From: an uncultured Hyphomicrobium sp.
Lineage (GTDB): Bacteria > Pseudomonadota > Alphaproteobacteria > Rhizobiales > Hyphomicrobiaceae
NCBI RefSeq assembly: GCF_902826555.1
Contig: NZ_CADEFI010000015.1
Location: 1 to 40,576, forward strand
Length of the DNA: 40,576 nucleotides
Reading direction: 5' to 3'
Each line of letters starts with the position of its first letter. The first letter of the stretch is position 1. The position numbers and the translations under genes were made by a program. The notes under the pieces were generated by a model, which saw nothing but the letters and a program-made list of their open reading frames with translations, did not search any database and was not told the origin of the DNA. Positions 8,494 through 16,258 of the stretch are shown one piece after another.

Positions 8494-9249
8494 ATGAAGG
8501 TACTCGTCGCGGTGAAGCGCGTCGTCGATTATGCGGTCAAGATCCGCGTCAAATCGGATGGGTCAGGGATCGAGCTGGCCAACGTCAAAATGTCCATGAA
8601 CCCCTTCGACGAAATTGCGGTCGAAGAGGCGGTGCGACTGAAAGAAAAAGGGACCGCGACCGAAGTCGTCGTTGTCTCCATCGGAACGGCGAAGTCGCAG
8701 GAGACGCTGCGCACTGCGCTCGCCATCGGCGCCGACCGGGCGATCCTCGTCGAGACAGCGGACGATACGGCGGTCGAGCCGCTGGCGGTTGCCAAGCTGC
8801 TGCGCGCGGTGGTCGAGGCGGAAAAGCCGGAGCTCGTCGTGCTCGGCAAGCAGGCGATCGACGACGACAGCAATCAGACGGGCCAGATGCTCGCTGCGTT
8901 GCTCGGCTGGCCCCAGGGCACGTTCGCTTCGAAGGTTGCTCCCGAAGCCGGAGCCATCGCGGTCACGCGCGAAGTCGACGGCGGTCTCGAGACCGTGAAG
9001 CTCAACTTGCCTGCCATCGTCACGACGGACTTGCGCCTGAACGAGCCGCGCTATCCGTCGCTGCCCAATATCATGAAGGCCAAGAAGAAGCCGCTCGACG
9101 TCAAGAAGCCGGCCGACCTCGGCGTCGATGTGGCGCCGCGTCTCAAAGTGCTCAAGACGGCCGAGCCGCCGGTGCGCAAAGGCGGTGTGAAAGTTGCCGA
9201 CGTGGCGGAGCTCGTGCGCCGTCTCAAGACAGAGGCGGGGGTGATCTAG
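8494..9249 (+). CDS. etfB: Electron transfer flavoprotein subunit beta
   Basis: This is the 251-residue beta subunit of ETF, the soluble carrier that accepts electrons from acyl-CoA dehydrogenases and from dimethylglycine/sarcosine-type dehydrogenases and passes them to ETF-quinone oxidoreductase. It begins [23 protein letters not shown], and the signature [25 protein letters not shown] and [30 protein letters not shown] are classical group I ETF beta features. The start at 8494 fits the family N-terminus exactly. etfA begins directly after the stop codon. It may receive electrons from the two FAD-GcvT dehydrogenases elsewhere in this window, which is inference. Confidence 0.97.
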   Translation: MKVLVAVKRVVDYAVKIRVKSDGSGIELANVKMSMNPFDEIAVEEAVRLKEKGTATEVVVVSIGTAKSQETLRTALAIGADRAILVETADDTAVEPLAVAKLLRAVVEAEKPELVVLGKQAIDDDSNQTGQMLAALLGWPQGTFASKVAPEAGAIAVTREVDGGLETVKLNLPAIVTTDLRLNEPRYPSLPNIMKAKKKPLDVKKPADLGVDVAPRLKVLKTAEPPVRKGGVKVADVAELVRRLKTEAGVI

Positions 9250-10194
9250 ATGGCTGTTCTTCTCATCGCAGAGCATTCGAATTCCGCTCTCGGCAGCGCG
9301 ACGGCAAAGGCCCTGACGGCTGCCATCGCCATCAACCCGGATGTGCACGTTCTCATCGCCGGTCACGCCAGTGCGCCGGCTGCGGAGGCCGCTTCGAAGC
9401 TGGCCGGCGTCAGGAAAGTGCTGGTTGCGGACGCGCCGCATCTCTCCGACGGACTGGCCGAGGAGGTTGCGGCGACGGTCGTTTCGCTCGCGGGCGGCTA
9501 CGACACCATCGTCGCTCCGGCGACGGCGGCCGGAAAGAACGTGTTGCCGCGCGTGGCGGCGCTGCTCGACGTGATGCAGATCTCGGATATCACGAAAGTG
9601 ATTTCGCCGGACACGTTCGAGCGTCCCATCTATGCGGGTAACGCGATCCAGACCGTGCAGTCGCCCGAAGCCAAACGCGTCATCACGGTGCGCACGGCGG
9701 CGTTTGCGGCTCAGGGCGAGGGTGGTCCGGCGCCGATCGAAAGCGTCACGGCCGCACCCGCGGTGGGGCTGTCGTCCTTTGTCGGCGCAGAGCTGACGAA
9801 GTCGGATCGTCCGGAGCTCACGGCTGCCAAGATCGTGATCTCGGGCGGGCGCGGCATGGGTAACGGCGAGAACTTCAAGAAATACATCGAGCCGATTGCG
9901 GAGCGTCTCGGTGCCGCCATGGGCGCCTCGCGCGCGGCTGTCGATGCCGGGTTCGTGCCCAACGACCTGCAGGTCGGCCAGACCGGCAAGGTGGTCGCTC
10001 CCGAGCTTTATGTCGCCGTGGGCATCTCGGGTGCGATCCAACATCTCGCGGGCATGAAGGATTCGAAGGTCATCGTCGCGATCAACAAGGATGCCGAGGC
10101 GCCGATTTTCCAAGTCGCCGACTACGGCCTTGTTGCAGATCTCTTCCAAGCGCTGCCGGAACTCGACGCGGAACTCGGCAAGGCCGGAAATTGA
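9250..10194 (+). CDS. etfA: Electron transfer flavoprotein subunit alpha
   Basis: This is the 314-residue alpha subunit of ETF. The N-terminal half ([25 protein letters not shown]) matches the ETF alpha/beta domain. The C-terminal FAD-binding domain is recognised by [75 protein letters not shown] and [16 protein letters not shown]. It starts at the base after the etfB stop codon, so the two are surely co-translated to give the 1:1 heterodimer. Confidence 0.97.
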   Translation: MAVLLIAEHSNSALGSATAKALTAAIAINPDVHVLIAGHASAPAAEAASKLAGVRKVLVADAPHLSDGLAEEVAATVVSLAGGYDTIVAPATAAGKNVLPRVAALLDVMQISDITKVISPDTFERPIYAGNAIQTVQSPEAKRVITVRTAAFAAQGEGGPAPIESVTAAPAVGLSSFVGAELTKSDRPELTAAKIVISGGRGMGNGENFKKYIEPIAERLGAAMGASRAAVDAGFVPNDLQVGQTGKVVAPELYVAVGISGAIQHLAGMKDSKVIVAINKDAEAPIFQVADYGLVADLFQALPELDAELGKAGN

Positions 10195-10228
10195 GGGCAC
10201 AGATGCCGGGACAACAAGGACGCTCACC

Positions 10229-11158
10229 ATGGATGTTGCTGTGAAAGCCGAAAGCAAGGCAAAGCCGGATGCCAGGCCGGTTCCGGACATCAAGCTGATC
10301 GGCGTCATCGGGGCCGGTCAGATGGGAAGCGGCATCGCGCACGTGATCGCGCTCGGCAAGTACGACGTGCTGATCAACGACGTGCGCAAGGAGGCCGTCG
10401 ACAAGGCGCTGGCGACGATCGAGAAGAACATGGGGCGGCAGGTTGCCAAGGGCCTCGTCAAGGAGGCCGATGTGAAGTCGGCGCTCTCGCGCATCAAGTT
10501 CGCGCCCAACCTCGATGCCTTCAGCACTTGCGATATGGTGATCGAGGCGGCGACCGAGGACGAGTCGATCAAGCGCAAGATTTTCCAGGAGCTTTGTCCC
10601 AAGCTCAAGCCGTCGGCGTTGCTCGCCACCAACACGTCGTCGCTTTCGATCACGCGCCTCGCCTCGACCACGGATCGTCCCGAGCACTTCATCGGCATGC
10701 ACTTCATGAATCCGGTGCCGCTGATGGAGCTCGTGGAGCTGATCCGCGGCATCGCCACCGAGGACGAGGTGTTCGGGGTCGCGAAGGTCTTTGTCGAGAG
10801 CCTTGGAAAGACGACGGCCGTCTCCGAGGATTTTCCGGCGTTCATCGTCAACCGCATCCTACTGCCGATGATCAACGAAGCCGTATATACGCTCTATGAG
10901 GGCGTCGGCACGGTGGAGGGCATCGACAAGGCCATGCGGCTTGGCGCGCATCATCCGATGGGTCCGCTCGAGCTTGCGGATTTCATCGGCCTCGATACCT
11001 GTCTCGCCGTCATGCAGGTGCTTTACGAGGGGCTTTCGGATTCGAAGTATCGCCCGTGCCCGCTCCTGGTGAAGTATGTCGAAGCGGGCTGGCTCGGCCG
11101 CAAGACGAACCGCGGCTTCTATGACTATCGGGGCGAGAAGCCGGTTCCGACGCGTTAG
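10229..11158 (+). CDS. 3-hydroxybutyryl-CoA dehydrogenase
   Basis: This is a 309-residue NAD(P)-dependent 3-hydroxyacyl-CoA dehydrogenase of the short single-function type that interconverts 3-hydroxybutyryl-CoA and acetoacetyl-CoA. The Rossmann motif GAGQMGSGIAHV follows a 20-residue charged N-terminal extension. NTSSLSITRLA, HFMNPVPLMELVELI and the C-terminal domain (FPAFIVNRILLPMINEAVYTLYEGV, DFIGLDTCLAVMQVLY) are present. It starts 34 bases after etfA, a linkage common in alphaproteobacteria. Roles in butanoate and polyhydroxybutyrate metabolism or the ethylmalonyl-CoA route are possible. Confidence 0.94.
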   Translation: MDVAVKAESKAKPDARPVPDIKLIGVIGAGQMGSGIAHVIALGKYDVLINDVRKEAVDKALATIEKNMGRQVAKGLVKEADVKSALSRIKFAPNLDAFSTCDMVIEAATEDESIKRKIFQELCPKLKPSALLATNTSSLSITRLASTTDRPEHFIGMHFMNPVPLMELVELIRGIATEDEVFGVAKVFVESLGKTTAVSEDFPAFIVNRILLPMINEAVYTLYEGVGTVEGIDKAMRLGAHHPMGPLELADFIGLDTCLAVMQVLYEGLSDSKYRPCPLLVKYVEAGWLGRKTNRGFYDYRGEKPVPTR

Positions 11159-11209
11159 CGCCGTGCCGGGCTTTTGCAGAACGGCGCATAGAGCCGTCGG
11201 CCTCAAGAT

Positions 11210-11968
11210 ATGAGCCGGGCAAACAAAGTCGCACTCGTCACGGGGGCCGGCAGCGGCATCGGTCGCGCCGTTGCGGTGGCGCTCTTCGAGGCCGGCTTCG
11301 ACGTGGTGCTGGCGGGGCGGCGGCAGGCGCCGCTCGACGAGACGGCGGCACGTTGCAGAACGCGTCCGGGGCGCGTGCTCGCGCTGGCGACCGACATCGC
11401 CGATGCGCCGGAGGTCTCACGTCTCTTTGAGACGACGAAGGCGACGCTGGGAGGCGTCGACGTTCTTTTCAACAATGCCGGCCTTTCCGCGCCAGCCGTC
11501 CCGTTCGAAGATCTCACACTCGAGCAATGGCAGGCGGTCGTGAACGTCAACCTGACGGGTGCCTTTCTGTGCGCGCAGGCGGCGTTCCGGATCATGAAGG
11601 CGCAGAGCCCGATGGGCGGAAGGATCATCAACAACGGGTCCATCTCGGCGACCGTGCCGCGCCCGTTCTCGGCGCCTTATACCGCGACCAAGCACGCCAT
11701 TACGGGCCTCACGAAGTCGCTGTCTCTGGATGGGCGGCGCTACGATATCGCGTGCTCGCAAATCGATATCGGCAATGCGGCGACGGAGATGACGGAGCCG
11801 ATGGCGGCCGGCGCCATCCAAGCCGACGGCAGCATCCGGCCAGAGCCGCGCATGGACGTCAGCCACGTGGCCGATGCGGTGGTCTCCATTGCGCTTTTGC
11901 CGCTGTCGGCAAATGTGCAGTTCATGACACTCATGGCCACGAAGATGCCGTTTATCGGTAGAGGATGA
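11210..11968 (+). CDS. SDR family oxidoreductase
   Basis: This is a 252-residue classical short-chain dehydrogenase/reductase. The nucleotide-binding [11 protein letters not shown] (residues 11-21), structural NNAG (88-91), a Ser in the NNGSISAT strand and the catalytic YTATK (Y157, K161) are all present. The coenzyme loop AGRR (35-38), with two Arg, suggests a preference for NADP, which is inference. The substrate cannot be read from the sequence. It lies 51 bases after the hydroxybutyryl-CoA dehydrogenase gene on the same strand and may be the last gene of that unit. Confidence 0.88.
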   Translation: MSRANKVALVTGAGSGIGRAVAVALFEAGFDVVLAGRRQAPLDETAARCRTRPGRVLALATDIADAPEVSRLFETTKATLGGVDVLFNNAGLSAPAVPFEDLTLEQWQAVVNVNLTGAFLCAQAAFRIMKAQSPMGGRIINNGSISATVPRPFSAPYTATKHAITGLTKSLSLDGRRYDIACSQIDIGNAATEMTEPMAAGAIQADGSIRPEPRMDVSHVADAVVSIALLPLSANVQFMTLMATKMPFIGRG

Positions 11969-12054
11969 CGGGGGGCCGGTTGCGTTCGCTGGGCCGCTCG
12001 CCTACATCTGGGCGAGATTATTGTCTTGCTTCAGCCTTCGGGGGGCTGAGCCCG

Positions 12055-12438
12055 ATGTTTTCTGATCTTTCCAAGTGGTCTTATCGGCTTGCGCTTTGCA
12101 GCGTGTTCGCGCTTGGCGGTTGTGCCAGCATGATGGATTTCGCAGGCGTTCCCCGTGCGGGCTATCAAGCCAACGGGACCTATGTCGTTAGCGGCGAGGA
12201 GGAGAAGCTCGCTTGCCGGCAGATCAAGGACCGGCTCGAGATCCTGAGCCGCGAGCTTCAGACGTTGCCGCAACAAGCCGCCTATGAACGCGAGAATACG
12301 CCTGCAACGGTGGGGTCTGCGATCGGACGCATGTTTGGCGGACCCGACGCCGGCCTGGATGCGACCAAGGAATATCAACGGGCTCAGGCTGAAAGCGACG
12401 CGCTCAAGGGGCTGCTCGCCAGGAAGCAGTGTGTGTGA
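12055..12438 (+). CDS. Small lipoprotein of unknown function
   Basis: This encodes a 127-residue predicted lipoprotein. A short signal sequence ends in a lipobox ALGGC with the acylated Cys at residue 23. The mature part contains a helical stretch (EEEKLACRQIKDRLEILSRELQTL) and two further Cys residues, one of them close to the C-terminus. The start at 12055 is chosen because a GGGGGG-type ribosome site lies just upstream and the protein then begins with the signal sequence. No family was recognised. It converges on the first PepSY-like gene. Confidence 0.7.
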   Translation: MFSDLSKWSYRLALCSVFALGGCASMMDFAGVPRAGYQANGTYVVSGEEEKLACRQIKDRLEILSRELQTLPQQAAYERENTPATVGSAIGRMFGGPDAGLDATKEYQRAQAESDALKGLLARKQCV

Positions 12439-12440
12439 GC

Positions 12441-12480
12441 AAAAAAGGAGAGCGCACGAGCCCTGCGGCCGTGCGCTCTC
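12441..12480 (-). terminator. Terminator of the PepSY-like gene on the minus strand
   Basis: There is a perfect 11-bp stem (GAGAGCGCACG at 12448-12458, CGTGCGCTCTC at 12470-12480) with an 11-base loop. On the minus strand it is followed at once by CC and six T, so it ends the PepSY-like transcript. It may also stop the convergent lipoprotein transcript, though there is no T-run in that direction. Confidence 0.85.
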
Positions 12481-12504
12481 AAGACATGCGGCTTTCAGTT
12501 TGGA

Positions 12505-12771
12505 TCACTCGCGCTCGCGCTTGATGATATTGCCGCCGCGAATGTCGATGTCGTAGACGCCGCCGTTGGCGTGCCGTGCATCGTCGACCTCGAACTTGCG
12601 GTCGTCGCGATCGAATTCGATCCTCCTCCAGGAGGTATATCCGTTCGCTCTCAGGATGCTGCCGATCTCGGCGCGCTCGGCTGGCGTGGCCGGACGGTCA
12701 TCGGCGGAAGCGCTCGTTGTGATGGCAGCGGCGGTGAAGGCCACGGCGAGGCCAATCATGATTTTTTGCAT
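12505..12771 (-). CDS. Small secreted PepSY-type protein 1
   Basis: This encodes an 88-residue protein with a clear signal peptide (MQKIMIGLAVAFTAAAITTSASA, cleaved near residue 23) and a compact mature domain. That domain carries the PepSY-like pattern of a helix (PAERAEIGSILRANGY), then strands with W, EFDRDDRKFEV, and an ending of GGVYDIDIRGGNIIKRE. PepSY modules are small periplasmic inhibitor or binding domains. A CTGACA-N5-CTGACA direct repeat lies 112 bases upstream in the same orientation, matching one upstream of another PepSY gene here. I therefore infer that it belongs to the regulon of the neighbouring two-component system. Confidence 0.8.
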   Translation of the reverse strand: MQKIMIGLAVAFTAAAITTSASADDRPATPAERAEIGSILRANGYTSWRRIEFDRDDRKFEVDDARHANGGVYDIDIRGGNIIKRERE

Positions 12772-12883
12772 TGATCATCTCTCTATCTATTCGGATCGGA
12801 ACACTTCGGAGCGGCGCGGCGGATGGCTTGGCTCCGATTGGCTCACTCTGGACGAGAGGCTCTGACGCGCCCCTGATGGGAGC

Positions 12884-12900
12884 TGTCAGTGAATTGTCAG
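12884..12900 (-). promoter_or_regulatory. Direct-repeat box upstream of PepSY gene 1
   Basis: On the minus strand this reads CTGACA-N5-CTGACA: two perfect 6-base half-sites with an 11-base period. This is the geometry used by OmpR/PhoP-type response regulators. It overlaps the stop codon of the histidine kinase gene. It points towards the PepSY gene that starts at 12771 and matches the box at 15289-15305. Confidence 0.6.
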
Positions 12901-14276
12901 GTTGGCCGGGCGCGCTGGCGCGCAACGCTGTCCGTCGGAAAGTGCAATGTGGCGACGAGCCCGGGATCGGCATTCGCAAGCGACAGCGCGCCGCCCCAGG
13001 ATTCAGCGATCTCCGTCACGATGGCGAGCCCAAGTCCCGCGCCGGAGCCGCGTTCGTCGAGGCGTCCTCCGCGTCGGAGCGCCTCTGCGAGGAGTCCCTC
13101 GGGAATGCCCGGTCCATCGTCGGCAATGACGAGTGCGACGCCGGCGGCATCCTTGCGGCCGGTCACCGTTACGGTGTGCCGGGCATGGCGTGCGGCGTTC
13201 TCGATCAAATTGCCTGCGGCCTCGGAGAGGTCGTCCTGGTCCACGGGAGCCACGAGATCGGCAGGCACCTCGACAATCCAGTCGAGTCGCTCGCCTTCCG
13301 GAGTGCGTTGGACGACGCGCGTGATCTGATCGACCGCTGAAGCGACGTTGGCTTGCGAGTCGCGGTGAGGCGAAGAGAGCCGCACGCGGGCGAGCTCGCG
13401 CTCGACCGTGCGCTGCATGGTGCGGGTGACCGTGGACAGGTTGAGAGCGACGGCCGCCTGACCGTCTTTGGCCAAGCCTTCGATCTCGGACTGGAGGACC
13501 TGAAGCGGCGTGCGAAGCCCGTGTGCGAGATCTCCGGCGCGCGTCTTGGCGCGTGCGAGCTCCGCATCGCGCGCGTCGATCAGAGCATCTATCTCATGGA
13601 CCAACGGACGAACCTCGTCCGGGAATTCGGAACCGAGCCGGCGGGTCTTGCCGGAGCGGACATCTGCGAGCCGGGTGCGGACCGCCGAGAGCGGACGCAG
13701 ACCGATCGTGACCTGCACCCACGCGGCGGCCAGCAGCAGTGTCCCGAGAATCGTGAGGAGCGGCGTCAGATCGGCGGCGAAGTTGCGCACCGCGGTCGCG
13801 ATCTCGGCCGTGTCCCAGGCGACGGCGATGCGTGCCGTGCCACCGCCCATACGCGCCGGCAGCTCAATACGCCGCTGCAAAAGGTAGAGCTCGGTCTTGG
13901 CGGGACCTGGGATGCGATGGTGGTGGATGGTGTCGTCCACACTGGCCTCGGCAGGCAAGGCAAGCTCGGAGTCCCAGAGCGAACGCGAGCGGAGCACGGC
14001 GCCGTTCTGCTCGTGGACGATCTGCCAGTAGAGGCCCGACAACGGCACGTCGAAGCGTGGGTCCGCCGGCGGCGTCGAGAGCGTGAGGCGGTTCTCTCCC
14101 GCCGGCTCGAGGTGGGCCGTGAGCTGGTTCAAGTGCACGGCGAGCTCGGTATCGATGCGGCGCTCGACGTGGCGCTCGAACAGGACGGTGAGACCGTAGC
14201 CCGCCAGGCCGAGCGCGATGGCCGTCGAAGCGGCGCCGGCGATCAGCAATCTCAGGCGCAGCGAGCTGAGGGTCAT
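12897..14276 (-). CDS. PhoQ-like sensor histidine kinase
   Basis: This is a 459-residue inner-membrane sensor kinase. It has two membrane spans (about 9-33 and 170-193) flanking a periplasmic sensor region of about 135 residues, a HAMP-like linker, a dimerisation domain with the phospho-acceptor His in DLAHGLRTPLQ (H252), and a catalytic ATPase domain. The N box (AAGNLIENAARHA, 353-365), G1 box (DDGPGIP, 386-392) and G2 box (GAGLGLAIV, 412-420) are intact. The DLAHGLRTPL form of the H box is shared with PhoQ-type kinases. The start overlaps the stop of the response regulator gene by 4 bases. The periplasmic signal is unknown; PepSY proteins or divalent cations are possible. Confidence 0.93.
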   Translation of the reverse strand: MTLSSLRLRLLIAGAASTAIALGLAGYGLTVLFERHVERRIDTELAVHLNQLTAHLEPAGENRLTLSTPPADPRFDVPLSGLYWQIVHEQNGAVLRSRSLWDSELALPAEASVDDTIHHHRIPGPAKTELYLLQRRIELPARMGGGTARIAVAWDTAEIATAVRNFAADLTPLLTILGTLLLAAAWVQVTIGLRPLSAVRTRLADVRSGKTRRLGSEFPDEVRPLVHEIDALIDARDAELARAKTRAGDLAHGLRTPLQVLQSEIEGLAKDGQAAVALNLSTVTRTMQRTVERELARVRLSSPHRDSQANVASAVDQITRVVQRTPEGERLDWIVEVPADLVAPVDQDDLSEAAGNLIENAARHARHTVTVTGRKDAAGVALVIADDGPGIPEGLLAEALRRGGRLDERGSGAGLGLAIVTEIAESWGGALSLANADPGLVATLHFPTDSVARQRARPT

Positions 14277-14938
14277 TCCTGGCCTACTGCTATGACGTAG
14301 CCGAACCCGCGCCGGGTCTGCACCACGTCGGCTCCGAGTTTCTTGCGCAAGCGCGTGACGACCGCTTCGAGTGCGTTGGCGTCTCGTGCGTCGTCGTCAC
14401 CGTACAGGTGCTCGATCAGCTCGCCGGGCGAGACCACGCGTCCCTTGTGGTGCAGAAGATAGGCAACGAGACGGTATTCTAGAGGAGACACGGAGATGTT
14501 GGCGCCGTCGATCATGACGCGCATCTGGCGCGTGTCGACGGAAATCGGGCCGGCGGCGAGGATCGGTGACGCGTGTCCCGCGGCGCGGCGGATGAGGGCG
14601 CGAACACGAGCCAGCAGCTCCTCGATTTGAAACGGCTTGGAGAGATAATCGTCGGCGCCGGCATCGATCCCTTCGACGCGTTCCGGCCACGCGCCGCGAG
14701 CGGTAAGAATGAGCACGGGCACTTGGCGTCCGGCGCCGCGCCAGCGCTTCAACACGGTAAGGCCGTCGATCTTGGGCAAGCCAAGGTCCAGCACGACGAG
14801 GTCGAAGTCCTCGGTGTCGCCGAGAAACCAAGCCTCCTCGCCGTCGCCGGCAGTGCGGATCTGATAGCCGGCGGCTGTCAGAGCGGCCGCAATGGAGGAC
14901 GCAATCGCCGGCTCATCCTCGACGATGAGAATGCGCAT
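14273..14938 (-). CDS. OmpR/PhoP-family response regulator
   Basis: This is a 221-residue two-component response regulator. The receiver domain has the acidic pocket (E7, D8), the phospho-acceptor Asp D51 in VVLDLGLP, T79 and K101 (LSKPF). A winged-helix DNA-binding domain of the OmpR type fills the C-terminal half (SPLEYRLVAYLLHHKGRVVSPGELIEHLYGDDDARDANALEAVVTRLRKKLG). It lies between a PepSY gene (TGATG, 1-base overlap) and the kinase gene (4-base overlap), so all three are co-translated. The likely target is the CTGACA-N5-CTGACA box found in front of two PepSY genes. Confidence 0.95.
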   Translation of the reverse strand: MRILIVEDEPAIASSIAAALTAAGYQIRTAGDGEEAWFLGDTEDFDLVVLDLGLPKIDGLTVLKRWRGAGRQVPVLILTARGAWPERVEGIDAGADDYLSKPFQIEELLARVRALIRRAAGHASPILAAGPISVDTRQMRVMIDGANISVSPLEYRLVAYLLHHKGRVVSPGELIEHLYGDDDARDANALEAVVTRLRKKLGADVVQTRRGFGYVIAVGQE

Positions 14939-15264
14939 CAGTCGTCATCCTCGATCTTGAGTATCTCGGCCGTGGCGGCGTCGACGTCGACCTCTTTCAG
15001 CTTGCCGTTTTGGTCGACGACATCGAATTCGTAAATGAAACGTCCCTTTTCGATCTCGAGCTCGACGCCGAGAATTGTTCCGGGAAGCTTGGGTTTCACG
15101 ATCTCGGTGATTTCGGCAAGGGACTTGATGCGCCCTTCGAGCAGGGCTCTGCGCGCCATTTCCTGATCACGGGCGTCGTCGTCGCCGGCGCGGACGGGTG
15201 CGTATGGCATCAGTGCGGCGGCTGCGATGACAAGGCAGCACATTGTCGAGGCGAGTTTTTTCAT
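14938..15264 (-). CDS. Secreted PepSY-domain protein 3, first gene of the two-component operon
   Basis: This encodes a 108-residue secreted protein. A signal peptide covers about residues 1-26 (MKKLAST...APVRA) and is followed by an acidic linker. The PepSY domain (about 38-106) has a helix ALLEGRIKSLAEITEIVKPKLPG and a strand pair GRFIYEFDVVDQNGKLKEVDVDAATAEIL ending in an acidic tail. Its stop codon overlaps the response regulator start by one base, so it is the leader gene of the PepSY-regulator-kinase operon. A role in modulating the kinase from the periplasm is a natural guess but unproven. Confidence 0.88.
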   Translation of the reverse strand: MKKLASTMCCLVIAAAALMPYAPVRAGDDDARDQEMARRALLEGRIKSLAEITEIVKPKLPGTILGVELEIEKGRFIYEFDVVDQNGKLKEVDVDAATAEILKIEDDD

Positions 15265-15288
15265 AGGGAAATAGGTGCACTTTCATGG

Positions 15289-15305
15289 CTGACAAACCGC
15301 TGACG
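15289..15305 (+). promoter_or_regulatory. Direct-repeat box between divergent PepSY genes
   Basis: On the plus strand this reads CTGACA-N5-CTGACG, an 11-base direct repeat matching the box at 12884-12900 in 11 of 12 half-site positions. It lies 93 bases before the plus-strand PepSY gene and 24 bases from the start of the minus-strand PepSY-regulator-kinase operon. It could therefore also mediate autoregulation. Confidence 0.6.
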
Positions 15306-15398
15306 CGCGTCATCAGGCTGCGATCAGCGGCTGGGGCGCAAAGATACGGCGTCCGGGCAATGGTCCGACGCCAATGCAACATAAATGGAGATGATCCG

Positions 15399-15683
15399 AT
15401 GATGAAGCTACTTACAGCCGCTGCCCTATCGCTCGCCCTCGCCGCCCCGGCTTTTGCGGGCGACGACGACTATATCGGCCCCCTCAACGTGCCGCGTGAT
15501 CAGTGGCTGTCGACGTCCGATATCGTCCAGAAGCTCGAATCCAAGGGATTCAAGGTGCGAGAGATCGAGGTCGACGACGGGGCTTACGAGTTCGAGGCGA
15601 CCGACGCTGCCGGCGCCCGCATCGAAGGGCATGCGCATCCCGCGACGGGCGAGGTTCTCAGCACGCGTCCCGACAACGACTAA
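15399..15683 (+). CDS. Secreted PepSY-domain protein 2
   Basis: This encodes a 94-residue secreted protein. A signal peptide (MMKLLTAAALSLALAAPAFA) is followed by an acidic start (GDDDYIG) and a PepSY domain with WLSTSDIVQKLESKGFKVREIEVDDGAYEFEATDAAGARIEGHAHPATGEVL. The start at 15399 has GGAG 8 bases upstream; an ATG one codon later is equally possible. It is divergent from the PepSY-regulator-kinase operon and preceded by the CTGACA-type direct repeat, so it is likely under control of that regulator. Confidence 0.88.
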   Translation: MMKLLTAAALSLALAAPAFAGDDDYIGPLNVPRDQWLSTSDIVQKLESKGFKVREIEVDDGAYEFEATDAAGARIEGHAHPATGEVLSTRPDND

Positions 15684-15786
15684 ACCCGGCCGGCGCTGCG
15701 TTGTCGTGCAGCCTCGACAAACGCCGTGCGTCTGATGAGACCAATGTTTCACGCTTGGGACTCCCAAGGTCCCAGACGATCCTGGT

Positions 15787-16092
15787 CTAGGACGCACGGC
15801 GCTTGCGTGTGGCGGCGGCCTTGCGCGCAGAGGCCGAGCGCGCTGCCTTCGGCCGTGCGGCGGACGCCTTGCCGCCGAGCTTGCCACCCTTGTGGGCTGC
15901 CGGCCGCCCCGTCTTCTTACCCCGCCCGGAGCCGCCAGGCGCCTTGCCGCCACCGTCGTCCTTGTTGACGGTGGCCCATGCCCGGCGCTCGGCTTCTTTC
16001 TTGCCGACTCCCCGCTTCTCGTAGCCTTCGGCGATGTGGTCCGCCTTGCGCTCCTGCTTGGCGGTATACTTGCTCTTTTCTCCGCGCGGCAT
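15787..16092 (-). CDS. Small basic protein with histone H1-like tail
   Basis: This encodes a 101-residue, strongly basic protein. The N-terminal half (MPRGEKSKYTAKQERKADHIAEGYEKRGVGKKEAERRAWATVNK) belongs to a small family often labelled plasmid stabilisation or hypothetical protein. The second half is a low-complexity Lys/Ala/Arg/Gly tail with GRGKK, KAAA and ARKAA repeats like histone H1 or AlgP tails, so binding to DNA or RNA is plausible. The start at 16092 has GGAGG a few bases upstream, whereas an earlier in-frame start lacks one. It is divergent from serA. Confidence 0.75.
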   Translation of the reverse strand: MPRGEKSKYTAKQERKADHIAEGYEKRGVGKKEAERRAWATVNKDDGGGKAPGGSGRGKKTGRPAAHKGGKLGGKASAARPKAARSASARKAAATRKRRAS

Positions 16093-16258
16093 GTCGTCCT
16101 CCGTTATGATCAGGATGAGAGTCAACAGCCCGGCCAGCCTCGAGTTCCACGGAGCTCATCCGAAGCGAGACATGGTCTTTGGTCGGTGTGGCGAGTTTTG
16201 ATATTGCCCTCAGCTTCGGACTCGCCAAAGTGGCGCCAACAGAAAGCGAGGCCGACTG

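Noticed and set aside
8563-10308. Long open frame on the minus strand opposite etfB-etfA
   Set aside because: Its product is Arg/His-rich and matches no family; the plus-strand proteins are certain, so it is a by-product of high-GC codon bias.
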